Positions 1-6,884 of a stretch of DNA of 18,634 bases are shown here, piece by piece; the stretch's first letter is position 1; every line of letters begins with the position of its first letter. The DNA is taken from positions 1 through 18,634 of the forward strand of contig SPCL01000030.1 in the NCBI GenBank assembly GCA_004525335.1, written 5' to 3'. Below the pieces are notes generated by a model. That model saw only the letters and a program-made list of their open reading frames with translations. It was not told where the DNA came from and made no database searches. The position numbers and the translations under genes were made by a program. This stretch comes from Thermodesulfobacteriales bacterium (GTDB taxonomy: Bacteria; Desulfobacterota_D; UBA1144; Nemesobacterales; UBA2774).

Positions 1-1
1 G

Positions 2-190
2 CAGACAGTGCCTGCTTCCATAAGAGTTCTGCGTATCTACTCTGCAATATGGAAGTTGCGAAGTCCCACTTATCCCCTGAAGCATCTTAGAACCAGCACG
101 CTAGCAGGCGCGTTGCCCGCATTCCAACTTAAATCGGTCTTGACAAAAGGGGAGCAGTACAATAGTAGAGCAAAAAGACTAAAGAGCTGA
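2..190 (+). CDS. C-terminal end of an unrecognised protein (partial)
   Basis: A reading frame is open from the left edge of the window (codon at base 2) and stops at 188-190, giving about 63 residues. It is rich in Leu, Ser, Arg and Lys and has a basic end. No ribosome site precedes the GTG at base 8, so I take it as the tail of a gene starting outside the window, not a complete small gene. I do not recognise the family. The next good terminator is about 225 bases downstream. It could also be a chance frame. Confidence 0.3.
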   Translation, partial: QTVPASIRVLRIYSAIWKLRSPTYPLKHLRTSTLAGALPAFQLKSVLTKGEQYNSRAKRLKS

Positions 191-371
191 GATATTAGGA
201 TTACGAAGCTAATTTATATTTTTTATTAAACTATATACCATTTTAATTAATCCTGTGGTAGAATCTATTTTAGGTTGGTAGTCGGTAGGAGAAATAAACA
301 ATTAATTTCAGAAATTGCTTTAAAGCTGAGTATTATTAAGTATCATATTAGATACAAGCTCTATTAAAAAA

Positions 372-404
372 TTGTATTTAGCTAACAAAGTTGTATTTAG
401 CTAA
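372..404 (+). repeat. 14-base direct repeat, 19-base period
   Basis: The sequence TTGTATTTAGCTAA occurs at 372-385 and again at 391-404, separated by CAAAG. It lies 10 bases before the terminator at 415. It may be a small tandem duplication; no function is evident. Confidence 0.7.
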
Positions 405-414
405 TTAGGTAGGG

Positions 415-450
415 GCCCCTCTTTACCCCATTAAAGAGGGGCTCTTTTTT
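415..450 (+). terminator. Rho-independent terminator, 10-bp stem
   Basis: GCCCCTCTTT (415-424) pairs perfectly with AAAGAGGGGC (433-442) across an 8-base loop and is followed by TCTTTTTT. The T-run is on the + strand only, so it ends rightward transcription coming from the left part of the window, before the methyltransferase gene at 558. Confidence 0.9.
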
Positions 451-557
451 ATATACAAATCATTTCTTCCTGAGTAATATTTATTCCCATTCACCCAAAT
501 ACCTATGACATAAATAGTTCTAAACTGTTACGAGATTATGTAGGTAAGGAATATGAT

Positions 558-1286
558 ATGCCGGACTCAGAAAACAGAAATGGAGACATTCCCCAAAATA
601 TTTCAACTGAGATATTCATAAAGAACTGGGCGATTTATAAAAAGATCATAGAAAACGACAATATGTCTCACAGCGACGGCTACGCAAAGTTGAGAGAAAT
701 ATTAATGAAGGATATGAAGAGACCATTTTCTTTCTTAGACCTGGCATGCGGGGACGCTCACTATTCTTCAAAGGTTCTTCAGGATACTAAAGCCGTAAAA
801 TATATCGGGATCGATGTTTCGGCTGAAGCGCTATCTTTTGCAAAAGAAGAACTTAGAAACTCCGGATTTGAATCCACTTTCATAAGAGCTGACTTCCTTG
901 ATTTCGACAAGATCATTAAAAAACCTGTAGACGTAGTATGGGTCGGGTTCTCCGTTCATCATCTAGAAACTGCGGACAAATTAGAGTTTATGAAAAAGGT
1001 CAAAAAGGCTCTGTCTTCAGACGGTCTATTCATTGTGTATGAGCCTATTTTCCTGGAAGGGGAAAACCAAGGATCATATTATAAGAGATTTAAAGAAACC
1101 TTTTATCTCCATTGGACGGGACTCAGCAAAGAAGAAGCAGAGTCGCTGCTTGAGCACGTAAGGGAATCAGAGAAGCCTGAGACTGCTGAAGATTGGATTA
1201 AGCTTGGGAAAGAAGCCGGATTTAATCAGGCAGAGAAAGTTTTTTCAGAAAAAACCGGCTTATACGAACTTTTCAAATTCAAGTAG
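558..1286 (+). CDS. Class I SAM-dependent methyltransferase
   Basis: A 242-residue protein with a Rossmann-type methyltransferase core. Motif I is FLDLACGDA at residues 59-67 (glycine-rich SAM-binding loop), and the acidic end of strand 2 is IGID with D86. FSVHHLE around 131-137 is typical of motif IV in small-molecule methyltransferases (the UbiE/Methyltransf_25 type). The first 50 residues are a helical extension. The substrate cannot be told from sequence. The ATG at 558 is chosen because TAAGGA (545-550) lies 7 bases upstream; a nearby ATG at 553 is out of frame. The gene is preceded by a terminator at 415-450, so it has its own promoter, and it converges on the kinase gene at 1349-2425 with only 62 bases between stops and no clear terminator. 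Confidence 0.85.
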   Translation: MPDSENRNGDIPQNISTEIFIKNWAIYKKIIENDNMSHSDGYAKLREILMKDMKRPFSFLDLACGDAHYSSKVLQDTKAVKYIGIDVSAEALSFAKEELRNSGFESTFIRADFLDFDKIIKKPVDVVWVGFSVHHLETADKLEFMKKVKKALSSDGLFIVYEPIFLEGENQGSYYKRFKETFYLHWTGLSKEEAESLLEHVRESEKPETAEDWIKLGKEAGFNQAEKVFSEKTGLYELFKFK

Positions 1287-1348
1287 CTCTTTAAAATATT
1301 ATTTTGCAAGGTTGATCCTAGTGATGCTGAAAGTATTCCTTTAGTTCT

Positions 1349-2425
1349 TCACTCGGGCAATATAGACCCGGCTTCTATCTCCACAGCCGTTGCGAAGGAG
1401 CGGGTAAATATCGCCTCAGCAAGAAGCTTAGCACGGCCTTGCACTCCAATTATCTCCTGATGTAAATGAACAGGATAGCAAAGAAAGGAGAGTGTTCCCA
1501 GACGGAAATCATAGACGGCATCTTCCCACGGGTAGTTAGTGACACCATGCTCAATAAGTGTATAATGCCATCTCTTGAGCACTTCGAACTGATGCCCTTT
1601 GCGCTCTTTAGGCAATTCGCTGCCGCCCATCAGTCTGGCAACATCAAACGCGCCGATGTTCCTTACAGCAAGCTGCCAATCAATTATTAATATTGAATCA
1701 TTAGATCCCGAAGGGGGAAAGAGCAAATTGTCTTCTCTTAGATCGGAGTGAACTATTGTCTTTTGCCTTTTCTGTATCTCAGCTTTTTTCCAGTCTATAA
1801 AACGAGCCAACTTCCCGCAGAGCTCACGCCCTTTATCATCCAGACAATAACCGTAATGCTCGACGAACGACTCCCATTTATCTGCATAATCATCACCCAT
1901 GCTGTTGGTGTCCGGCATCCATGTTAGTTTTTCAAGCGCCTCATTGTTCCAGTACTGAGCCTGTATCCTGGCTATCTCTTCAACTGTGGTCATAACCTGC
2001 TGCTCGTGCATCCCGACCACCTGATCACCGGGGATATAAGAACTTAAATCCTCCATTACCATTGAAAACGCGGGAGGTTTATCGACTGCGTAGTATAATT
2101 CAGGAAGACGAATCGAGAGATTGGCCGCAACATCTCTGTAAAAGTGGATCTCTCTTTGAAAAGCGTTTAGCTCATCACCGAAATCTTTGAACCCTCCCTC
2201 TTCAGGCTCAATTTTAACAACTACAGAGGCGGGAGCGTCTTTTTCTTCAAGATCGTATTCAATCTTGACTTGCACAACAGAACTAAGAAACCCCGTTGCG
2301 TCACCAATCACTTTTTTCTCAATTGATTTCACAGAAGCGTTTTTTAGATACCCTCCCTCTTTAAGAGCATGAGTAATCCACTCGGAGGTTATTTCATCTA
2401 CGTGCATCGGGTCTTTGATTGGCAT
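1349..2425 (-). CDS. Aminoglycoside-phosphotransferase-fold kinase (EcKinase/DUF1679-like)
   Basis: A 358-residue protein of the small-molecule kinase superfamily that includes choline, ecdysteroid and aminoglycoside kinases. Visible landmarks are the ATP-binding lysine strand VVVKIE (68-73, K71), the helix glutamate in REIHFY (91-96), the catalytic loop HSDLREDN (226-233) and the metal-binding IIDW (247-250). The spacing and wording resemble the ecdysteroid-kinase-like/DUF1679 branch found widely in bacteria, often annotated as phosphotransferase or oxidoreductase-family protein. The physiological substrate is unknown, and it is not a proven resistance enzyme. There is no Shine-Dalgarno before the ATG at 2425, but a good promoter sits 7 bases upstream, so the message is probably leaderless. 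An in-frame ATG at codon 7 is an alternative start. Confidence 0.85.
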   Translation of the reverse strand: MPIKDPMHVDEITSEWITHALKEGGYLKNASVKSIEKKVIGDATGFLSSVVQVKIEYDLEEKDAPASVVVKIEPEEGGFKDFGDELNAFQREIHFYRDVAANLSIRLPELYYAVDKPPAFSMVMEDLSSYIPGDQVVGMHEQQVMTTVEEIARIQAQYWNNEALEKLTWMPDTNSMGDDYADKWESFVEHYGYCLDDKGRELCGKLARFIDWKKAEIQKRQKTIVHSDLREDNLLFPPSGSNDSILIIDWQLAVRNIGAFDVARLMGGSELPKERKGHQFEVLKRWHYTLIEHGVTNYPWEDAVYDFRLGTLSFLCYPVHLHQEIIGVQGRAKLLAEAIFTRSFATAVEIEAGSILPE

Positions 2426-2432
2426 AGTTGAA

Positions 2433-2460
2433 ATTATATAGGGCTTAGCACAAGTTTCAA
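2433..2460 (-). promoter_or_regulatory. Sigma-70-type promoter of the kinase gene, probably leaderless
   Basis: On the minus strand TTGAAA (2460-2455), a 16-base spacer and a perfect TATAAT (2438-2433) are followed after 7 bases by the ATG at 2425. The expected transcription start coincides with or directly precedes the start codon, and no ribosome site is present. Confidence 0.7.
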
Positions 2461-2467
2461 TTGGACT

Positions 2468-2505
2468 TATATAAATCCGGTTTGAATTCTGATCGGATTT
2501 ATATA
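2468..2505. repeat. 12-bp inverted repeat upstream of the kinase promoter
   Basis: TATATAAATCCG (2468-2479) and CGGATTTATATA (2494-2505) are exact reverse complements separated by 14 bases. The element lies 7 bases upstream of the -35 box of the kinase promoter and touches the U-tract of the terminator at 2507-2528. It could be an operator for the kinase gene or a hairpin in the 3' tail of the 75-residue gene. No repressor gene is adjacent. Confidence 0.7.
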
Positions 2506-2530
2506 TAAAAAAGGAGGCCGAAGCCTCCGA
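2505..2530 (-). terminator. Rho-independent terminator with UUCG loop
   Basis: On the minus strand GGAGGC (2528-2523), TTCG loop, GCCTCC (2518-2513) is followed by TTTTTTATA. A UUCG tetraloop on a GC stem is especially stable. It ends transcription of the 75-residue gene at 2563-2790, whose stop is 32 bases upstream. Confidence 0.9.
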
Positions 2531-2562
2531 GAGTTGTTATGTTCTTGATTGTTATAGAATAA

Positions 2563-2790
2563 TTATTTTTTCTTCTTGCCTGCCCGCTTAATCAGCTTCA
2601 AATCAATCATATCCTCTTCAGACCAACTAATGTCTTCAAGGATAGCCTTTAATAATTTTTCTCCGTAACCCTTAGCATTGGATGGATGAACATGTATCTC
2701 GACTATAGTGCCACGCAACTCATGTTCGTAGAAATATACTGCTCCCCCTCCAATTTGACTTTGTTTTGATTTTTCCATAACATTTTGCAT
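2563..2790 (-). CDS. Small conserved-looking protein of unknown function, divergent from purE
   Basis: A 75-residue protein, not recognised. It has a Gly run (GGGAVYFYEHEL, about 14-25), a beta-like stretch EIHVHPS (31-37) and a strongly basic tail ending in KKKK. It is credible as a gene because GAGGGG (2804-2799) lies 8 bases before the ATG and a strong terminator follows. The ATG (2790-2788) overlaps the purE ATG (2789-2791) on the other strand, and the purE promoter lies within codons 3 to 12 of this gene. An internal ATG at codon 5 (2778) is the alternative start and would reduce the overlap. Function unknown. Confidence 0.6.
   Translation of the reverse strand: MQNVMEKSKQSQIGGGAVYFYEHELRGTIVEIHVHPSNAKGYGEKLLKAILEDISWSEEDMIDLKLIKRAGKKKK
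2755..2783 (+). promoter_or_regulatory. purE promoter, probably leaderless
   Basis: TTGACT (2755-2760), a 17-base spacer and TAACAT (2778-2783) lie 5 bases before the purE ATG at 2789. The expected start of transcription falls on the start codon, and there is no ribosome site. The promoter is embedded in the 5' coding part of the divergent 75-residue gene. Confidence 0.65.
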
Positions 2791-3328
2791 GAGTAATTCC
2801 CCTCAAGAACCTGTAGTTGGCATTATCATGGGCTCCCAGTCTGACTGGAAGACTATGGAGAACACAGCTCAAATTCTTGACACTCTTAAGATACCGTACG
2901 AGAGTAGGATCATATCAGCGCACCGCACCCCCGACCGACTCTATGAATATGCTAAGTCCGCACGTGAGCGGGGATTAAAAGTTATTATCGCAGGCGCGGG
3001 AGGAGCGGCGCATCTGCCCGGTATGACTGCAAGCATGACAACCCTTCCGGTGTTAGGCGTACCTGTAGAAAGCAGCACCCTAAAAGGGCTAGATAGTCTT
3101 TTATCGATAGCGCAAATGCCGGCAGGTATACCAGTTGGAACTTTGGCAATCGGCACGGCAGGGGCTAAGAACGCGGCCCTACTTGCAGCGGCTATCATAT
3201 CAACGTCGGACGAGAAACTGGCCGCCAGGCTTGAGCAATTTAGAAACAAACAGACTAAGAGCATTGCAGTTAAACCTAAGAAGAATCCAAGCTCAGAGAT
3301 ACTTAAAAAAGTTACCAAGAAGTCCTGA
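2789..3328 (+). CDS. purE: N5-carboxyaminoimidazole ribonucleotide mutase PurE
   Basis: A 179-residue class I PurE. It converts N5-CAIR to CAIR in de novo purine synthesis, acting after PurK. The landmarks are MGSQSDW (14-20) at the phosphate/ribose site, SAHRTP (43-48) with catalytic H45, the glycine-rich GAGGAAHLPG (69-78) and PVESSTLKGLDSLLS (92-106). The core ends near residue 155; a further 25 residues form a Lys-rich tail not needed in typical PurE of about 160-165 residues. The start is set by the expected beginning of the fold and by the leaderless promoter 5 bases upstream. purK follows after 60 bases on the same strand, as usual for this pair. Confidence 0.95.
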   Translation: MSNSPQEPVVGIIMGSQSDWKTMENTAQILDTLKIPYESRIISAHRTPDRLYEYAKSARERGLKVIIAGAGGAAHLPGMTASMTTLPVLGVPVESSTLKGLDSLLSIAQMPAGIPVGTLAIGTAGAKNAALLAAAIISTSDEKLAARLEQFRNKQTKSIAVKPKKNPSSEILKKVTKKS

Positions 3329-3388
3329 GCAAACATTCGTTTGTATTTTTATATTCATTAATCGAAGAGGTATTGTAGTTAATACGGC

Positions 3389-4471
3389 ATGAAATCACAC
3401 TCAATCACATTAGGCATTCTTGGAAGCGGACAGCTTGGGCGGATGAGCGCGCTTGCAGCGGCGGAGCTTGGAATTAAGGTCCATGTATACGGGCCTGATA
3501 AAGATAGCCCTGCAGAACACGTTGCCGCTAAAAGTTTTGTAGGCTCATACACTGACAAAAAAATGCTGAAAGCTTTTGCCAACAGCGTTGACGTTGTCTC
3601 ATATGAGTTTGAGAACATCCCGGTCTCTACCATTCGTTACATACAGAAAATTAAACCTGTCTATCCCGACGATAAACTTTTGGAGATATCTCAGAACAGA
3701 ATAACAGAGAAGAAATATTTAAATGACATCGGCATCCCGACAGCAGGCTGGGCTGCAATTTATAGTCCCGAAGATATAGATAAAGCGGTAGGTGAGCTGG
3801 GCGCTAAAAGTTATATTCTAAAAACAACCCGCTTTGGCTATGACGGCAAAGGTCAGACAGTGCACAAATCCTCTGATAGTGCAAAGAGGAGTTTCAACAA
3901 ATTAAATTCTGACGAGCTTATTTTAGAGGAGATGGTCGATTTTAAATGTGAGATTTCTGTCATTATTGCACGTGATAAATACGGCAAATCCGCAATTTAC
4001 GGCCCCATACAAAACGTGCATAAAAACCATATCCTACATACGAGCACAGTGCCTGCTAAGCTAGATGCAAAAGTAGCTGCAAAAGCAAAGCGCATAGCGC
4101 GGAAGTTGGCAGATGCCGTGGGTCTAATCGGAGTGCTTGGGCTTGAGATGTTTGTTACAAAAGACGGGCGCATATTAGCAAATGAGATCGCTCCCAGAAC
4201 TCACAACTCCGGTCACTGGACAATTGACGCCTGCGCTGTGTCGCAGTTTGAACAGCACGTGCGCACAGTGTGCGGTATCTCAGTGGGCGACCCTACCCCG
4301 CACTCTGCAGCTGTGATGACTAATCTGATTGGAAACGATGTAAATAAGATTAAAAACTTCTATGAGACCAAAGGCGCCTGCATACATTTATATGGTAAAA
4401 CCGAAACCCGTAATGGCCGCAAGATGGGACACGTAACAGTTCTCAAACCACTTAAGTCAACCCGAAAATAG
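3389..4471 (+). CDS. purK: N5-carboxyaminoimidazole ribonucleotide synthase PurK
   Basis: A 360-residue ATP-grasp enzyme. It makes N5-CAIR from AIR, bicarbonate and ATP and feeds PurE. The N-terminal pre-ATP-grasp domain begins with GILGSGQLGRM (9-19). The ATP-grasp part shows LKTTRFGYDGKGQ (144-156), E180-E181, the metal ligand region GLEMFV (251-256, E253) and NEIAPRTHNSGHWT (265-278). The length is normal for PurK. There is no good Shine-Dalgarno next to the ATG; GAAGAGG at 3364-3370 is about 18 bases away. The gene is most likely read from the purE message. It converges on the ModA-like gene with 133 bases between stops, where I see no clear terminator. Confidence 0.95.
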   Translation: MKSHSITLGILGSGQLGRMSALAAAELGIKVHVYGPDKDSPAEHVAAKSFVGSYTDKKMLKAFANSVDVVSYEFENIPVSTIRYIQKIKPVYPDDKLLEISQNRITEKKYLNDIGIPTAGWAAIYSPEDIDKAVGELGAKSYILKTTRFGYDGKGQTVHKSSDSAKRSFNKLNSDELILEEMVDFKCEISVIIARDKYGKSAIYGPIQNVHKNHILHTSTVPAKLDAKVAAKAKRIARKLADAVGLIGVLGLEMFVTKDGRILANEIAPRTHNSGHWTIDACAVSQFEQHVRTVCGISVGDPTPHSAAVMTNLIGNDVNKIKNFYETKGACIHLYGKTETRNGRKMGHVTVLKPLKSTRK

Positions 4472-4604
4472 CCTGTATTACCGGCAAATATACTTCATAA
4501 TATCGCTAGTATTTACTTTAACTATCCGCCATAACCTGCTATCATAACATATTACTCTAACTTCGCATACTTAAACCACATTTTCAGAGGAAATAAATTC
4601 AGAA

Positions 4605-5417
4605 TTAATCTCTAGAGCTTAGAGGAGTAGTATCCATTACGCTGTATCCGGATTGGCGGATAATAGATTTTGCAGCATCTGTGTTTAAATACCCCATCCA
4701 GATCTTAGAGGAATCACTTACATTATCTTTATTTATTAGCACAGCGCCCTGCTCAAGCGGCTCATGTAAAGCGGCAGGCACTACCCATGCCCATCTCTTA
4801 TCTTCATCGGACAACTCGGCGTATGCGATAAACCCCGCGTCCGCTTTTTCTGTCTCTACAAAACCAAGCGCTTCCGATTGATCCTCAGTGTAGACGAGCT
4901 TACTGCTTATCCCGGGATACACCTCAAGGATTTCCATGGTCTCTATTGCTGCCTTTCCATAACGGTTTTCCTCTGGGTTGGCGATTGCAAGTTTGGTCAA
5001 TTGCCCTGACTTGAGATATTTTACCCCGGTCCAATTGACCTTCCAGGTCTTACTGTAAAGTGCCACAGTACCAAAAGCATAAACTGCCGAGCCTTCACTT
5101 AGCGCTTTGCCGCTGTCGATTAGTTCTTTGGGATGCTCAGTATCAGATGCCATGAAAACATCATAATCTCCGCCTTCAATGATCATATCTACAAGCTCTT
5201 GATTTGTACCGCTCGTAAACTCAACAGCAATTGCCGTATTAGCGGTAAAGTCACTGGCTAATAATTGCGCTGTAGGCATAAAACTTGAATCGACAGCAAT
5301 TCTAACGGGTGGAACCTGTGCATCGACAACAGGGGTGTTTTTGTTCCCGCAGGCGACTAAAACAGAGGGAGCTAACATTAAGACTATTAATATTACGGTT
5401 TTTCTTAGACCATACAT
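4605..5417 (-). CDS. modA: ModA-like molybdate/oxyanion-binding lipoprotein
   Basis: A 270-residue substrate-binding protein for an ABC transporter, probably for molybdate or tungstate. Residues 1-23 are a lipoprotein signal with lipobox LVAC (20-23), so the mature protein would be anchored through C23. Family marks are SSF (44-46) in the oxyanion site, YDVFMASD (85-92), ANPEENRYGKAAIETME (146-162), SEALGFVETEKADAGF (181-196) and LEQGAVLI (221-228). GGAGG (5431-5427) sits 9 bases before the ATG. No modB or modC is adjacent, so the permease and ATPase must lie elsewhere, or the protein has another oxyanion ligand. It lies 73 bases downstream of the metallophosphoesterase gene and may share its transcript. 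Confidence 0.82.
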   Translation of the reverse strand: MYGLRKTVILIVLMLAPSVLVACGNKNTPVVDAQVPPVRIAVDSSFMPTAQLLASDFTANTAIAVEFTSGTNQELVDMIIEGGDYDVFMASDTEHPKELIDSGKALSEGSAVYAFGTVALYSKTWKVNWTGVKYLKSGQLTKLAIANPEENRYGKAAIETMEILEVYPGISSKLVYTEDQSEALGFVETEKADAGFIAYAELSDEDKRWAWVVPAALHEPLEQGAVLINKDNVSDSSKIWMGYLNTDAAKSIIRQSGYSVMDTTPLSSRD

Positions 5418-5490
5418 TTGAGCTATCCTCCAAAAAACAATAATTTACACATGCTTTCAGCAAAGACAAATCAATTATCTTTTTTTATAG

Positions 5491-6174
5491 CTATCCGCTT
5501 TGCCAGTATTTAAAGGTATCCACATCCATTATAGTCAGCTTGCCTTCCCACCCTGCCCCTTGGTCCAAGTTCCAGAGGTTTGCGATTTTGACAGGTTTGC
5601 AGTCAGGATAATCAAGCTCAGTGTGAGTGTGACCTATAAATACATTTTTATATGGAAATTTTTTTTCGGACTTTTTGAGCTTAGGGGCATCAATACGCCA
5701 AGTGTCACGTCCGGTGTAGTAATTTGTTTCTGAAGGCTGTTTATGAACGGGATATTTCCAGTTGAGCCCTGCATGAACGTAGAGCCTGTTTTTTTCGTCT
5801 ATAAAATACAGTACTGCTTTCTCAGCAAATTCAGCATGTTTTTTTATAATCTTCTTATTTAGTTTCCCGTTCTTATTATATGCATCTTTTGTAATTAGAC
5901 CGCCCTTTTTCAACCACCTCGCCGCGCCAGAAGGATCTTTCTTCCAATCCCCCCTGAACCAGCGTCTTACAAACTCGTCATGATTCCCTAGAATCCAGAC
6001 AAAATTCTTTATTTTCATGAGCAGATCAACGCATTCAGGACCTTTTGCGTGACCGTCATAAATATCCCCAAGAGATATGAGACGGTCTTTCTTCATATCA
6101 AACTTAGAGCGCTCTAGTGCCTGCACTAAAGCTTTATAGTTTCCGTGAATGTCACCAATGCAAAGTGTTCTCAT
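5491..6174 (-). CDS. Calcineurin-like metallophosphoesterase (ApaH/PrpE-like)
   Basis: A 227-residue protein with the full set of metallophosphoesterase metal motifs: GDIHGN (7-12), GDIYDG (36-41), GNHDE (63-67), VHAG (133-136) and GHTH (181-184), followed by LDQGAGW (203-209), the counterpart of LDTGA in ApaH/PP1-like enzymes. The second motif lacks the Arg of the usual GDxVDRG, so it is not a classic serine/threonine phosphatase. The group includes diadenosine-tetraphosphate hydrolases and protein phosphatases; the substrate is open. It is cytoplasmic, with no signal peptide. No strong ribosome site precedes the ATG. TATACT about 13 bases upstream could be a -10 box, giving a short leader. 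Confidence 0.85.
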   Translation of the reverse strand: MRTLCIGDIHGNYKALVQALERSKFDMKKDRLISLGDIYDGHAKGPECVDLLMKIKNFVWILGNHDEFVRRWFRGDWKKDPSGAARWLKKGGLITKDAYNKNGKLNKKIIKKHAEFAEKAVLYFIDEKNRLYVHAGLNWKYPVHKQPSETNYYTGRDTWRIDAPKLKKSEKKFPYKNVFIGHTHTELDYPDCKPVKIANLWNLDQGAGWEGKLTIMDVDTFKYWQSG

Positions 6175-6271
6175 TATTAATCCGGTAAGTATAGCTAATC
6201 AAACAAATCTGGGATTACTTATTATAACCAATTGTGCGAATTCCGTGATCACATATAACAAAAAATAATGT

Positions 6272-6300
6272 TTGTAATAAATGGGCTGTGGGCTTATACT
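6272..6300 (+). promoter_or_regulatory. Promoter of the small secreted protein gene
   Basis: TTGTAA (6272-6277), a 17-base spacer and TATACT (6295-6300) predict a transcript start near 6307, 37 bases before the ATG at 6344. This argues against translation from the upstream in-frame ATG at 6281, which lies inside the promoter. Confidence 0.7.
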
Positions 6301-6343
6301 TGTATATAGGCTTTTATTATATGATTTATGGAGAACACCTATT

Positions 6344-6685
6344 ATGAAGTATTCTGTATTGGGGAGTATTGTAGCGGTTCTTATGGTTTTACTTTCTTTA
6401 CCTCAAAACTCCTGGTCTCAGGTTCAAGGAATCGACGGGACTTGGTATATAGGAGAAAAACCCGTATCGGTAGAAATTTATGACCACGGCTGGCGCTTTA
6501 GCTTAACCGATGAGTCGGGTCACAAGTCCACCGGTAAAGCTTTTAATGAGGAAGTAATTTATCTGCCTTCTGAGAATATTTCAGGGCAGATTGAGATGGA
6601 CGGCACAGTTATCACATGGTCTGACGGCACTTACTGGGCGAGAGAAGCTTTCACCGGCCCGGAACCACCAAACCTGCCTGAATAA
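6344..6685 (+). CDS. Small secreted beta-rich protein, unknown function
   Basis: A 113-residue protein from the ATG at 6344, chosen because GGAGAA (6330-6335) lies 8 bases upstream and the sequence then begins with a clean signal peptide: MKYS, a hydrophobic stretch at 5-20, probable cleavage near SWSQ at 23-26. The mature part reads as a small beta sheet: GTWYIGEKPVSVEI (32-45), WRFSLTDESG (50-59), SGQIEMDG (80-87) and ITWSDGTYWAR (90-100). It resembles short exported repeats of the GTWY / WSNGTxWxR type common in proteobacteria, without a known activity. It is flanked by the divergent metallophosphoesterase gene and the OmpA remnant. Confidence 0.75.
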   Translation: MKYSVLGSIVAVLMVLLSLPQNSWSQVQGIDGTWYIGEKPVSVEIYDHGWRFSLTDESGHKSTGKAFNEEVIYLPSENISGQIEMDGTVITWSDGTYWAREAFTGPEPPNLPE

Positions 6686-6725
6686 TTTCTTCTTCAGATT
6701 TTCCAAATTACTTAATTCTTAGTGA

Positions 6726-6884
6726 TTTTGTCTCTCAGATGTAGTACAAGAGCTTGTCTCTGTTTACGAAGTAGAGCCATCCAGAGTCAACCCCTATGGA
6801 GTGGGTCCGTTATCACCTGTAGAATCTAATGACGCTGATCAGGGCAAATCAAAGAACAGAAGGGTCGAGCTAGTTAAACAGTAA
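6726..6884 (+). pseudogene. 3' remnant of an OmpA-family peptidoglycan-binding protein
   Basis: Between the stop codons at 6723-6725 and 6882-6884 is a 52-codon frame that reads as the end of an OmpA C-terminal domain. It has LSDVVQELV, then EPSRVNPYGVGPLSPVESND, then the hallmark NRRVELVKQ at the very end. In intact OmpA-like lipoproteins and porins this segment follows about 60 more residues of the domain and a signal sequence. None of that is present: the preceding gene is a different protein ending 38 bases before. There is no start codon or ribosome site for the fragment. It is therefore a 5'-deleted remnant that cannot fold as a complete domain. Confidence 0.8.

Larger units (their letters stand above)
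191..557. other. Intergenic stretch with no gene seen
   Basis: About 370 AT-rich bases without a convincing coding frame. It contains a 14-base direct repeat at 372-404 and a strong rho-independent terminator at 415-450. A ribosome-site-like GGTAGGAG at 284-291 is not followed by a usual start codon. The terminator lies far from the upstream stop codon, so either the upstream message has a long 3' tail or a short untranslated RNA ends here. No known RNA family is recognised. Confidence 0.5.

Noticed and set aside
140..163. TTGACA followed by TACAAT as a promoter
   Set aside because: The spacer is only 12 bases, too short for sigma-70, and it lies in the apparent coding tail.
284..300. Ribosome-site-like GGTAGGAG
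   Set aside because: No ATG, GTG or TTG follows at a usable distance and no coding frame results.
2941..3336. Long minus-strand reading frame opposite purE
   Set aside because: It is the mirror of a certain purE gene, has no ribosome site and no family features.
6281..6343. Upstream in-frame ATG for the small secreted protein
   Set aside because: It lies inside a 17-spaced promoter and would bury the signal peptide; the ATG at 6344 has a ribosome site.
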